This document shows, one piece after another, positions 10,104 through 29,498 of a DNA stretch of 29,503 nucleotides. The stretch is taken from NCBI GenBank assembly GCA_943704425.1, contig CALSCP010000491.1:104693-134195 (forward strand), in the 5' to 3' direction. Source of the stretch: Ministeria vibrans ATCC 50519 (taxonomy: Eukaryota > Opisthokonta > Filasterea). A model generated the notes under the pieces. That model searched no databases. It was not told the DNA's origin and worked only from the letters and a program-made list of their open reading frames with translations. The position numbers were made by a program, and so were the translations under genes. How positions within the stretch are numbered: position 1 is the first letter of the stretch; each line of letters starts with the position of its first letter.

Positions 10104-11441
10104 ATGGGCCAGTGGAGCACAGGACTCTTCTCGATCTACGATGATCTCACCATCTGTACGGGGCTTCTCCTTCTCCTTCTCCTTCTTCTTTTTTTTTTTT
10201 TTTTTTGCTCTTTTCTTTCGCTGTTCGTTCGTTAGCAACGCACTGTTGCCGTTGCGCGCACCATCAGCGCCTCACGCAGCCGCCCCAGCCACGGCTGATC
10301 GACGACGGCAACGGGTGCACCGGCGCGCACCCCCCCCCCGCCTCCCAGGAAGGCGTCCGTTGCCCTTGCCGCATGGCCCACGCCTTCAAGTCGCACCAAC
10401 ACACAAAAAAAAAAAAAAAAACCTCCGTTCGCTCCATTCTCCCCCTTGCGCTCCCGGTTTATTGCCTCAGCCAACTTATATAGCTCTTTACGTATCATCT
10501 CCATGGGTCTGTTTTGAATGGTGCCTGTCAATTATTGTCAAGAGAGAGTTTTTTTTGAAGTTGCTTTGAGCAAAAGCCAGACAGCCGTCGAAAGATCTAC
10601 AGCGCGCGTGTCACGCTCCCATAAAGTTACCCAAACCGTGTGCTGTCATTGGCATTTCGATGTGATTGGCACTGCCATTGTCGTTCTTCTTGTTCGTTTT
10701 TTTTTTTTTTTTTTGCTTGACAACGGCTTTGGATTTTGACCATAAACGCGCCAGTGGCTCATGGGGTTTATGGCGGGACACATAGAGGATGGCATGTGTG
10801 GCGGTTGGTAGCTGAGTCGGGGTGGGGAACAGGGTGAAACGGGCAACTATTTTATTTTTACTTGTACTTTTTTCTCTCTCACCAACTCCTTCCATTCTGT
10901 TGTCTGTTGGCTGCAATGCAATGCTTTTATGTGTGTGTGTGTGTTTCTCTCAACACTTTCACATTTCCACTTACTCCTCGTTTTCTCTCTTTTTTTTCTC
11001 TGCTTTTTCTCCCCAGACATTTTCGGCCACTCTGGGCAGTGCCTTGCAGTGACCAACAGCGTCATCGTCGGCGAGGGCAAGGCGGCGTTCGGTATTGACT
11101 CGGCCAAGGTTGCGGGCCCCTGCGGCTGCATTGGCTGCATTGGTAACGACGCGGCTGTCTGCATCAACGGCTGCCTCTTCGGCATTTTCCCCTGTGTCTA
11201 CGTCTGCTGGCGCGCTGACTCGCGAAAGAAGTTCGACGTCGAGGTAAAGATATTCCGAGTCATGCACGAAAAGAATTGGAGATCATTCGGTGCTTGTGTT
11301 GTGACTGTGTAGGGTGGCATGTTTGGCGACATCATTGCCTGTCTTTGCTGCTTCTCTTGCGCTGCATGCCAGGAGGCGCGCGAGATCAAGAGCCGTGGTC
11401 TCGGCTACTCCGCTGCTGGTGGCTCGTCCATGTCCAAGTAA
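10104..11441 (+). CDS. PLAC8-like cysteine-rich small protein
   Basis: Preferred model: exons 10104-10155, 11017-11243 and 11313-11441, about 135 residues. It starts MGQWSTGLFSIYDDL, close to the W-x-tGLf...D opening of PLAC8/Cys-rich proteins. The rest is cysteine-rich (GPCGCIGCIG, CINGCLFGIFPCVYVCW, ACLCCFSCAACQEAREI), ending in the family's C-C-x-x-C-x-x-C-Q...R/E pattern. PLAC8 proteins are small membrane-associated proteins linked to cell size, metal tolerance and surface functions; the hydrophobic Cys segments fit membrane association. Weak point: intron 1 is 861 nt, far longer than its neighbours, and contains a Cys-coding open stretch that could be an extra exon. Exons 2 and 3 are secure; exon 1 and its link are likely. 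Confidence 0.7.
10156..11016 (+). other. Long intron of the PLAC8-like gene with homopolymer-bounded GC-rich block
   Basis: The block at 10207-10404 is GC-rich and lies between T18 (10189-10206) and A17 (10405-10421); another T18 is at 10697-10714. After a possible TTAG acceptor at 10235 the frame matching exon 1 reads HCCRC and later EGVRCPCRMAHAF, reminiscent of the Cys motifs expected near the start of a PLAC8 domain, but no donor leading in phase to 11017 is obvious. It also contains a run of 10 C (10331-10340). The intron ends in a T-rich tract and CCCCAG. Confidence 0.45.
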
Positions 11442-11889
11442 ACGAAATGTTTGGTTTTTGTTTTGAATTTTTGTTTAGTATTTGTTTGGAAAAAGAGCAA
11501 AGAAGATGGAGTTTAGTGCGCAGTACGACAGTAGGACGCAAGTAGATAGGGTAGATTTATTTAGTAGCGGGGCCTGGTTTGGGTCATTTTAAATGGTTGT
11601 ATTATTTGATTGGTTGCAAGAAGAGAATAATAAATTATATTAACAAAAGAAACTGAACTCATCTCTGATTGGGTACTATAACATATTAGAACTCATTTAG
11701 AAGAAGAACACAACACATTTATCAATGATGCAATCACCTTATTCACCGGAGACTCACTACGCAAAAACATTTTTGCTTACAAAATCACATTCGAAAAATT
11801 TCTTTTTCTTTATTATTTATTTGCTGTCTTTCCTCTGACCTCTGACCTCTGTCTCGAGGCCTTTGATCTTCTAGTACTCTCCTTTCACG
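11442..11889. other. Spacer between the PLAC8-like gene and VTA1
   Basis: About 450 nt, AT-rich on the left with AATAATAAATTATATTAA (11625-11645) as a likely 3'-processing region. CTCTGACCTCTGACCTCTG (11833-11852) is a short tandem repeat just before the VTA1 start. No gene is seen. Confidence 0.5.
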
Positions 11890-13313
11890 ATGATCGGCGC
11901 ACCTCCGCTCTCGTTGAAGCATCTCAATGTAGCTATCGTTAATATCTCTCCTTTGTTCAACTCCAAGTGGGCCGTCAACGCCCCAAACACCTCTCTTTCT
12001 CACTCATGTGACCCTTAATCTCCTGATTGCCACCACAACTACGAGTCTATGACGTTTTTTTTTCGAGTGAAAAGTTCCCATTTCAACCTTGACTTACTCT
12101 CTCTCACTCTCGCCTCTCTCTCTCTGTGATTTCCAGCCATACCTGCAGCGTGCAGATGAAATACAGCGAAAAGACCCCATCACAGCGTACTGGTGTAAGG
12201 GCAAACTGCTTTGGGTCGTCGGGTCGACATTAATTCGTCGTCTCACTCCCATTCACTGTCCACTCAGGTCGATACTACGCAGCACAGCTCGGAATCAAGG
12301 CACGCGAGTCCAACAAGGGCGACAATGGACTTCTCATGTTCCTGCTCGGCCTCATGGACCATCTGGAGCAGGTAACAGCCTTCTTTAGTATGTTCGTCGT
12401 TTCATTGTGCTTTGTCTCAGGAGAAAAAGTCTTTGGAGAGCCTGGACGCCATTAACAACGACCTTGTGGCATCGGCTCACGTCGAAGACTTTGCCATGAA
12501 GCTGTTCAACTTTGCCGACAACGAAGATCGTGCGGGGCGATGCACAAAGAAAACCGTTCGAGCGTTCTTTGCCGCTTCCAATCTACTGGAAGTTTTGAAA
12601 ACTTTCAATGAGGAACTTGACGAAGACGTAAGCCAGATTGAATGATGGATTGATTGAGAGAGTGCGTGCGGTTCTTATGGGGAGGCATTTTTTTCGTTTT
12701 GGTATTTTCAGATTGCGGAAAAACTGAAGTACGCAAAGTACAAAGCAATTTACATTACGAAATGCCTTCGAGACGGAGTCGAACCTGTTCCCGGACCGCC
12801 TTGTAAGCGAAAACCAATGAGTGAAGAGGAAAGGACTGATAATGACTGTTGTAAATAGACAGTGAAGAGAACGCTGAGGGAGACGACGAGGACGGAATGG
12901 AACGGAATGATACATACGAAACAGACGGAGCATCAACAGCACCACCAGCAAGTAGCATGGACGACCAGTACCCCGCCACCACCACCACCACCACGACGAC
13001 GACCACCACCGATCCCATTCCCTACACCCAGCCGCCTGCCTACAACCCCCCACCCTCCATCACTCTTCCGTCCCCTCCCCCATCCACCCCTCCTCAAACT
13101 CAACCGCAACATCAGAAACAGCCCTTCTCGTACTCCCAACCCCCTTTCCCTACCACCGCTCCCACCTCTATTCCTCCCACTGACATCAGTGTCTTCCCTA
13201 AAATCCAGAAGCTCTGCAAACAAGCGGGCTCTGCTCTGGACTATGATGATGTTCCCACGGCCATCGCACAGCTCAAGCAGGCGCTCTCAATGCTCACTGG
13301 CGAGCAGTACTAA
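11890..13313 (+). CDS. VTA1: VTA1/LIP5 homologue (ESCRT-III/VPS4 cofactor)
   Basis: Exons 11890-11928, 12137-12194, 12268-12371, 12421-12627, 12712-12802 and 12859-13313 give 317 residues. The short first exon (MIGAPPLSLKHLN) was placed because it supplies the missing start of the first helix before PYLQRADEIQRKDPITAYWC, the conserved N-terminal MIT signature. RYYAAQLGIK and the second helical repeat (KKTVRAFFAASNLLEVL...KYAKYKAIYITKCLRDG) follow. Residues 170-270 are a Pro/Thr/Ser-rich linker. The C-terminal 43 residues (PKIQKLCKQAGSALDYDDV ... IAQLKQALSMLTG) are the VSL domain that dimerises and activates the VPS4 ATPase. It works in ESCRT-III disassembly in multivesicular-body sorting, membrane repair and cytokinesis. 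It is convergent with the LMBR1-family gene. Confidence 0.95.
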
Positions 13314-13370
13314 TCGTACACCTTCCATTTTGTTGTTTGTTTTACATATACATTTCTATACAGCGAGACG

Positions 13371-13500
13371 AGACATTGAGACAATGACTGACCGAGTGAG
13401 TGAATCAGTGACACATTGAGTGAGTGAGTTGCACATTGAGTGAGTGAGTCAGTGACACGATGGGAGACGCAATAATGAGTGGACCAGTGTCTCAGTGAAA
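13371..13500. repeat. Imperfect GAGTGAGT-rich repeats between convergent genes
   Basis: The unit CACATTGAGTGAGTGAGT occurs at about 13410-13427 and 13433-13451, with shorter GTGAGTGAATCAGTGACAC versions around it. It lies between the stops of VTA1 and the LMBR1-family gene and probably lies within one or both 3' UTRs. Spacers are too short and irregular for a CRISPR-like array. Confidence 0.6.
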
Positions 13501-13508
13501 GGACTAAG

Positions 13509-15691
13509 TCAGTGTGCTTTGCTGTTCTGGGTAATGAGGCGCACAAAGTGAGTGAGCCGTCTGACGAGTGACGCAATGGCCTTCTGCGCAAGCAAATGAG
13601 CTGCACCGCGAAACCGAATGGCACAGCCGGCCAAGAAGAACGAGACATAGAGAAAGTGCGAAAGAGGAGAGTTAAGAAAGTGTAGGTCACGAGTGCCCCG
13701 GAATAAGTCAAAGCGGGTCAGACCTAAAGAGTAAGAAAAAGAGAGGAGAAAAAAAAAACAGTGAGAAAGAGAGAGAAAGGATAAACACAAAAAAATGATA
13801 ACGCACGTTATTTGACTGGTGATGCATCACACAGAATGATCACGTTAGATGATGATAATGAAATAATAGGCACAACAGAGTACATCAAAAGACATAAACG
13901 TATAATGATGATGTTTGAATTGTACCGAGAAAGTGAGCAACAACGGGAAGAGCGGCCGAGAGAACGACAAGCAGAGCCGAGTGGGCAATAAGTTGGTGGA
14001 GGGACTGGCGTTGAGAACGGGGACGGAGAGCACGAAAGGAGGGAGTATGATAGACGCCAATGAGGGTGGCGACGGTGAAGTACCTAAATGGGGGAGGATG
14101 AGTGTGTGTGTGTGATGGTATGACAATGAGGATGCGCGTAGTGTGTGGAAAATGGGATATCAGCGCGTCAGTATAAGTGAATGGGAAAGAGCAAAATCGA
14201 GAAAGGAAGCAATAAATTAATACGGTGGCAGAAGAAACGGAACGTAGTATGTCGTATTCATACAAGACAAAACATGTGATTATTTGTGCTTACAGAATGA
14301 GAGAGATCTCGAGAAAGAGTTTGAAGTTGAGCAAAAGTGTAAACTGAGGCACAAACTGAACGAGGTTGGGATCGAAAGTGACAAAGGAAAGCGAATCAGC
14401 CAACGAGGAGAGCGAAAGAGCCAGGGAGGAGAAAACGAGAGTCAACGCGAAGAGAGAGAAGAGCGAAATGTTGAGAAGGAACAGCAAAAGGGTGAAGAGC
14501 TGATAGGGCCAGTTTGATTGCTACAAAACAAAGAACGGTTAGTTGCTCGAGCGGAGGTGTTTGTTTTGTTTTGTGTGTGTACTTTTTTGAGTTGGTTATC
14601 GCGAAGAAGCTGAAGATGATTGACTGAGCGAGAGAGAGAAGAGAGGGAAGAGAGAGGAGGAGAGGATGGAGAGGATGGAGAGGATGGAGAGGAANNNNNN
14701 NATGGAGAGGATGGAGAGGATGGAGAGGATGGAGAGGAAGGGGAATCAACAACACCGTCGTCGTCATCATCAAGAGGATCAAGTGAGGAAGCTGATCGGC
14801 TGAACTGTCTGTGAGGAGAAGTCTCTTGTTCTTGTTGTTGGTGTTGATGTTGTAGTTGCGCTTGTGTGAATTCTCGTTGTGCCTGGTCTAATTGCAATTG
14901 AGCGTAGTCTAGCGCTGCTTGGCTGCGTCGTACGGTGCCCTTTGCTAGAGCAGATGCACTCCATGTGAGCATTGTGACCATTCCAAGTGGTGTGAGTCCT
15001 TTGAAGAAACATGGCGTCGTGTCATGAAGGACGTACAAGTGCATCTCTCTTTACCTAACACTAACACCGCGCCAGTCAGGGCCACATAGGAGAAAAGAAC
15101 AGGAGAGACAGAGCCTCTGACAACCCAAGTGATGTCCCACGAGGACGAGGAGGCGCCAAAGAGCAGCTGAAGGACAAAGGTGAAGCCCGCAAGCAAGACG
15201 CCCAGCAGCCCCAGCACCGCGGTCGTCTCGTAGATGCGCCCTCGCAGCCCCGTGCGTGTGTTTGAAAAGCCTTCAGCTTCGGTAAAGAAGTAAGCAAACG
15301 GAATGCCTGTCGGGAGAAAGAGAGAGGGAGGGAGAGAGGAGGAGAGTAGAGAGGGCGTTTGGTGAGCATGGCGCGCAACAAAGAACCGCCCACAGCGCAT
15401 ACACAAGTAGACGGCAATGTCCACCAGGAGAAACAGGTGGCTCCACACGCGGGCTAGAATCGCGGACGAGCCTCCGCCGGCGACGACACAGCCGCCGGCC
15501 AGGAGAGCGAGCACAGTCGACGTGGCGATCGACAGCGACACGGCCGACAGGACGAAGCCCACCACGGGCGCGTCAGCCTCGTCTGCTCTCCTCCAGCGCA
15601 ACACCAGCGCATATGCGATCGAGGTCAGTATTAATTGCGACAGTGCCGTGACAACGAGCGCGCGGATGCCGTCGTGGAAGTCAGCCGACAT
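13509..15691 (-). CDS. LMBR1/LIMR-family multipass membrane protein
   Basis: Exons 15403-15691, 15055-15306, 14583-14998 (with a 7-N gap), 14294-14520, 13926-14083 and 13509-13723; about 518 residues as sequenced. The family signature IPFAYFFTEAEGF...RTGLRGRIYETT spans exons 1-2; later landmarks are LTPLGM, the paired SALPVVAHFLG / LTRFDLFRG-type ending (SAALPVVAHFLG then LTRFDLF) and about eight or nine hydrophobic segments. LMBR1-like proteins act as lipocalin receptors or as cobalamin, Wnt or GPCR-pathway membrane factors; the substrate here is unknown. The cytosolic loop in exon 3 is Gln-rich, then has Asp5 and SPSS repeats holding the gap, so the true loop is longer than shown. I am confident of the family and less so of the loop length. 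Confidence 0.92.
14663..14740. repeat. GGATGGAGA tandem repeat with assembly gap
   Basis: The nine-base unit GAGAGGATG (coding Ser-Pro-Ser on the minus strand) is repeated on both sides of Ns at 14695-14701. Seven Ns keep the reading frame as written, but the gap length is probably nominal; the repeat caused the break in the assembly. Confidence 0.95.
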
Positions 15692-15981
15692 GAAAATTAA
15701 CAATGTTTGAGTCTTGACTCTTGACTATTCGACATTTCGACTGAGTCAATTTCACAAGTCATCAACTCAATGATTATGGCTCAATTGCTTGGTTGTGGAT
15801 CGATTTGAGCATTAATTCATAATTGAGCCTCTACCTTTAATATTTGCTGCTTGTGAGTTTATCGTCTGTGGCGAGTGTAGCGCATGCATTGCGTATTCCC
15901 GAAACATATGAATTATCACAAGTTTTAATCATTCAATTAAATCAATGATCAATTGTCTAATATTAATTATTTTTGCTACTC
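15692..15981. promoter_or_regulatory. Shared 5' region between LMBR1-family and PB1/SAM genes
   Basis: The 290 nt between two divergent start codons are strongly AT-rich, with repeated short motifs: TCTTGACTCTTGACTATTCGA (15712-15732), several ATCAATGAT/CAATTA elements (15905-15960) and TTAATTATTTTTG just before the plus-strand start. It probably acts as a bidirectional promoter; no factor site is recognised. Confidence 0.45.
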
Positions 15982-16398
15982 ATGGTCATCGTCAAGGTTA
16001 CGCTGGGAAACGAAACACGCTTGATTCGCGTCGGACCAAAGCCCGAGCTGATTGATCTCTTTGAAAAGTGTCTCAGCGTTCACGAACTCCCCAAAGCTCC
16101 ACCCACGGCAAAGATCGTCCTTCGCTGCCTCGACGCCGACAATGATGTCGTCTCCATCGTCGACGGGAAGCAGCTCGACATATTAATGCAAACTTTACCT
16201 GAGGTATGAAATTGAAAATTCAAACCTGGCGCTGTTTTGGCGGACGGCAATGCGCTTCAACACGACCCTTCCGTGCGTCTCATTGTGGCGCTCATTGGCC
16301 GTGTGAAGTGTTCGGACAGGAGCGGGTCTGCTTTCTTTTGACTACAACTCATCCACAAAAGAAACGCTCCGAGTTTTTTTCCTTTTTTTTTTTGAAAT

Positions 16399-16429
<31 letters not shown>

Positions 16430-17099
16430 TTGTCAGGGACGACAATTGCGGGTGCTCCTCGACGACAAAGCAGTGACAGCGGTGGCATCCGGGATGTCCA
16501 ACACCCCCGATGGGACGCCGAAGCGGCTGGGCGACCGAGACTTCGCCTTTGACGCACACGACAAGGACAGCTTCGCCAAAACAATGGCTCAACTCCCTCC
16601 GACCGCCCGCCAGTTGTTTCGCGACCGAAGCGCCGGCGCGAAGAAGAAGGAGACGGACATCATTCAGGTGCTGCACGACATCCACGAGTACATTTGCGCG
16701 CAGGACGACGGAAGCAACGCGGCCATTAGTGCGCGCGTACGACGCGAAAGAACACTGCTCACGCCCAACACCATTGGAGCCGCCGCAGCGGCAGCCGCAA
16801 CCACAGCATCAACAGCGTTATCAACAGAGGCGATTCCAACTGTGGATGCGGAAGGGCAAGAGGTAACTGCAGGCCTGGATCTAACGACTGTGCGATCATG
16901 GAATGTCTCGCAAGTGCTCAATTGGCTGAGCGCAACGGAACTGACGGAGCACAGTGAGACGTTTGAGACAAACGATATTTCAGGAGATGTGCTGTTGGAT
17001 CTCGATCACGACACGTTGGCGTCAATGGGCATTTCAAGCGCAGGAAAACGACTGAGAGTGCTACGGGCGATTGGGTCACTCAAACCTTTCGCACTCTAA
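15982..17099 (+). CDS. Adaptor-like protein with N-terminal PB1-like and C-terminal SAM domains
   Basis: Two exons, 15982-16203 and 16437-17099, give 294 residues; the intron ends in a long CT run and TCAG. Residues 1-84 begin VIVKVTLGNETRLIRV, contain LDADNDVVSIVDGKQL and end RQLRVLLDD, which fits the beta-grasp shape of a PB1 (or CIDE-N/ubiquitin-like) domain; this call is tentative. Residues 85-220 are low-complexity, with an Ala/Thr-rich run. Residues 224-294 are a convincing SAM domain: W-NVSQVLNWLSATEL, ISGDVLLDLDHDTLASMGI, GKRLRVLRAI. Both domain types mediate protein-protein polymerisation, so a signalling scaffold is likely. No catalytic domain is present. Its 3' end is 55 nt from that of the NDRG gene. 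Confidence 0.85.
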
Positions 17100-17154
17100 A
17101 CAATTTGTGTCTTGTGTGTTTGCGTGTGTGTGTGTGTACAAAGTTAAAATAATA

Positions 17155-18637
17155 TTATTTGAGGCGATGAGCAAAGGGAATGCCAATGGCATTGGCCATA
17201 AGGACAAAGGGCTTGACCAGGGCCATGGGACACTCGGCGCTGACACAGGCACCAACAGCCGTGGACACAATGGGCTGTGCGATCGGATGGGACGCAGAGT
17301 GGAGGATGGACTGTGTGGGGTCTGCGAGAGACTGCGTGAGTCCCAGGGAGGGATCGTCATGTCCGCTGTGCAGAATGATGTGTGTGCGTTGGCGCACGAG
17401 TGTCGCTTTGAGCCCACTGATGACCTCGGAACGGCTGTGCAACACAAGAGAAAAAAATGGTCCTGTTTAGTAGGTGCGTCACACACTTTTTTCTCAATGG
17501 CAATGACAGGGTCGTTTGTCATTGTGTGCGTGTGTGTGGTTGAGAGTTTTTGCATCATAATGAGTCATGGTGTGTCGTTTGTGATGGCGTTTAGATGTGG
17601 GTCAGTTGCCGTAGACATTGCGTGTGTCTCGTGGTGAGTCATTAAGTGTGTGTCTCGTTGTGTTGCAAGTGTTACTTGAGAAATGATCTCCAGTAGAGAA
17701 TAAGATTGGCAAATGGGAAGTGTGTGTTTCCGTAGGCGCTTCGCATTTGCTGCACTGCATCGCTGTTGCGCTCATACGATTCCTACCAGAGGAGTGAACG
17801 TGATTGGATTGTGAGCGTTTGCGTGTTTGTGTACTGGTGAGAATAGTCTGAAGAGCAGATCTTCTTGTAGTGCGGGTGACATGCCCGCCAGTGCGAATCG
17901 CCTAAAGACCATTTGCGCCCCAATCCACTCACTCCACGATGCTCTAAAACCCATTCGTGTCACATGTCACTTCTGTTACGGTCGTGTCGGTTACGTTTGG
18001 AGGACACAGCAATTGAGATACATTGCGAGCACTCGTCGCTCCTTCTCCGTTGCAACCAGCACCCGACACATCACATTGGCACCCGCTCCCGAGCCCATCA
18101 GAATCGCCCGAGGAATAGAAAGCGCATCCATCACTGTGATGACTATTTGTGCCATTTCGTCGAGGGTGGGGTATCTGCATGGGGGCGCACACACACAAGG
18201 GTTGGATGAGTGGGGGTGAGTGAGATCAAAGCGTGCCTGTCCATTGGCGCTGCACCCATTTCGTGCCCCGGCGCGTCAATGTGAACAAAGTAGAAGGTGT
18301 CGAGGAAGCCGTTGAAGGAGTCGGGGGCGTCGATGGAGGGGTAGGCGGCACAGGCACTGCTCACAAAGGAGCTCCACACATCGGCATGCGACAAAACACC
18401 GACGCCGTGCAGAGTGACAACGGGCACGAGGTTGTCCGTGCTTTTCTTTGAGAGTACCCGCCACACCGTGACTGGGCCATAGTCCGTCGAGACAGTCATG
18501 CGTTCCTAGGCGGGAAGCGCAGGTGAGTGTGCGTTGCGCATTGTCTTGGCCCGTCGCACCTCTTCGACGTGCTGTTGTGCGGGAGACGACGATTCAACCA
18601 CAACAGCGCCCAGGGGCACTTCGGTGAGCGGCTCCAT
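17155..18637 (-). CDS. NDRG-family alpha/beta-hydrolase-fold protein
   Basis: Exons 18560-18637, 18237-18505, 17995-18174, 17835-17943, 17676-17782 and 17155-17434 give 340 residues. Family landmarks: VSTDYGPVTVW at the start, VVTLHGVGVLSHADVW, FYFVHIDAPGHEMGA (the HVDAPGQExGA motif of NDRG proteins), YPTLDEMAQIV, GSGAGANVM, ASWSEWIGAQM and NLILYWRSF. The nucleophile elbow reads GSGAG instead of GxSxG, as expected for NDRG proteins, which are thought not to be hydrolases. Their roles are in stress response, differentiation and vesicle transport. Intron 2 must be GC-AG (AG/GCACGC at 18236) to keep the frame. The model is good; the C-terminal exon (residues 248-340) is more diverged. Confidence 0.9.
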
Positions 18638-18683
18638 GCGGGTGGTGGTGAGGGAGAGGAAGGCAAAATAAACAAATTGTTGT
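18638..18683. promoter_or_regulatory. Very short divergent interval between NDRG and Roco start codons
   Basis: If the Roco start at 18684 is right only 46 nt separate the two ATGs, tighter than any other pair here. Either both promoters overlap, or the Roco protein begins further downstream (19035 is an in-frame ATG) and the first two exons are 5' UTR. Confidence 0.3.
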
Positions 18684-23258
<4,575 letters not shown>

Positions 23259-23295
23259 AAAGTCATTGTGTGTGTATTGTTTGAATATGAGCTTG

Positions 23296-27284
<3,989 letters not shown>

Positions 27285-27390
27285 CGATCAGATGGGGTGT
27301 TGATCAGAGAGACAGAGAGAGAGAGACAGAGTCAAAAATCAGAAAAAAATTCTATTCATTTTTATTTTCGCTAAGGCGTCTGTGTGCGGC
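27285..27390. promoter_or_regulatory. 106-nt divergent promoter region of helicase and AMMECR1 genes
   Basis: It separates two opposite start codons. It contains TGATCAGAGAGACAGAGAGAG (27301-27321) and an AT-rich segment, AAAAAATTCTATTCATTTTTATTTTC (27343-27369). Probably bidirectional. Confidence 0.45.
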
Positions 27391-28367
<977 letters not shown>

Positions 28368-28430
28368 AACACATACACGACACACGCACACTCAAAATGT
28401 AAATATTGTATGAGTGAGGTGTTTCTTTTT

Positions 28431-29344
28431 TCACCATTCTTCAATGGAATGATCAGACGCATTTCCGTTGTCGTCCGAGTCAAAGTGCAAAATGTCCTCT
28501 TGAATCTCCTCCGAATGCTCGCTCTGACCACTCTGACTGTTCCCACTGCTCTCGTCCCATCCGCTCTCTTTTTCCGGGTTGAATTCCACCTGTCGGTCGT
28601 ATTCAAAGGCACTGCTGCTCTGGCTGATCTTGTTCGCATTGAACAGTTTGTCCATTTCCTGTTTTCTTCGCGCCAATTGTGCGTCACTCAATGCGTTTAA
28701 ATTCTCCTCTTCCTCCTCTTCTTCTTCTTCGAGAGAGGTGTCTTCGCCAGACGTGTCTCCTTCCTCATCACCTCTCTCGTCCTGCTGTTGCTGTTGTTCC
28801 TTTCGGAGTGGACCATCGTCGCTGTCGCTGTGGAGCAGGTCGTCTAGGTCGTCAAGGTCGTTCCACTTGGTCGCTGTGTTCTCGCTGATACGCGGTGCGC
28901 GTCTCACTGACACTGAGCTGGGCGGTGGAACCGAAAGCGCAAGAGACTGCGCATGCAAGCGTGCTCTTACATGTTCGGCAATCTTTCGGACCATTCGTTC
29001 AACCTAAGAGAAGAGGAAGCGGTGGAATGAGAGAGGATCGTCCATCACATATTTGGGGTGTGGTGAGACCTGCTGGCGAGGGATGCGTTCAAGGTACTCT
29101 TCGTGTGACTTGTACAGGTCGGAAATGGCACCGTCAATGTCTGAAGGCAGTTGGGAGTGGCGCAGGCGACGCAGAGGGATAGAGCGGCGCCGTCTTTTGC
29201 CTTGAGTAAGAAACAACACACATTTCAAAATTATTATCAAACTATGCCAAAGTGGAGCCAAAGTTTCGCACCTTTTTGGATATATTCAATTGAAAGACAT
29301 GGCGGAGAAATGGTAGCGCCGAGTCGTCTAGCAACGAGAGACAT
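28431..29344 (-). CDS. CEP19: CEP19 homologue (ciliary base protein, RABL2 partner)
   Basis: Exons 29272-29344, 29070-29200 and 28431-29003 give 258 residues. The N-terminus MSLVARRLGATISPPCLSIE matches the RFQPPAIILIYE region of CEP19. It is followed by KRRRRSIPLRRL, KSHEEYLERIP and VRKIAEHVRARL, which fit the conserved basic and helical parts. The clearest block is residues 170-220: LNALSDAQLARRKQEMDKLF, then FEYDRQVEFNP and SGWDES, as in the family's C-terminal half. It is longer than the roughly 165-residue animal protein because of an Asp/Glu/Gln-rich insertion (about 115-170) and an acidic tail. CEP19 sits at the mother centriole/basal body and recruits GTP-bound RABL2, which in turn engages IFT-B. 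Animal CEP19 binds RABL2; here RABL2 is at 8716-9653. Confidence 0.88.
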
Positions 29345-29464
29345 AAAAAAGGAAAGAGAGAGAATAAAAAATTGAACTTGTGGTTTCATTGATGAGATTG
29401 ATTGATTGATGGTTTAAATTTTTTGAGAAAGGTTGACCGACTGAGGTCTTAGAGTGTAATAGTG

Positions 29465-29498
29465 AGTACTTCGTACTTCGTACGAAGTACGAAGTACT
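29465..29498. repeat. Perfect 34-bp palindrome
   Basis: It starts AGTACTTCGTACTTCGT and continues with the exact reverse complement, with no spacer; TACTTCG/CGAAGTA units are nested inside. ACTGAGGT occurs at 29440-29447 and again at 29496-29503, overlapping the right end. It lies about 120 nt upstream of the CEP19 start and 5 nt from the window edge. Confidence 0.97.

Noticed and set aside
13371-13500. CRISPR-like regularly spaced repeats
   Set aside because: Units are imperfect GAGT microsatellite variants with irregular spacing, in a eukaryotic genome.
14284-14517. 77-codon plus-strand frame rich in Lys/Glu (MCLQNERDLEKEFE...)
   Set aside because: It is the antisense of the hydrophobic LMBR1-family exon 4, which is supported by family features and splice phase.
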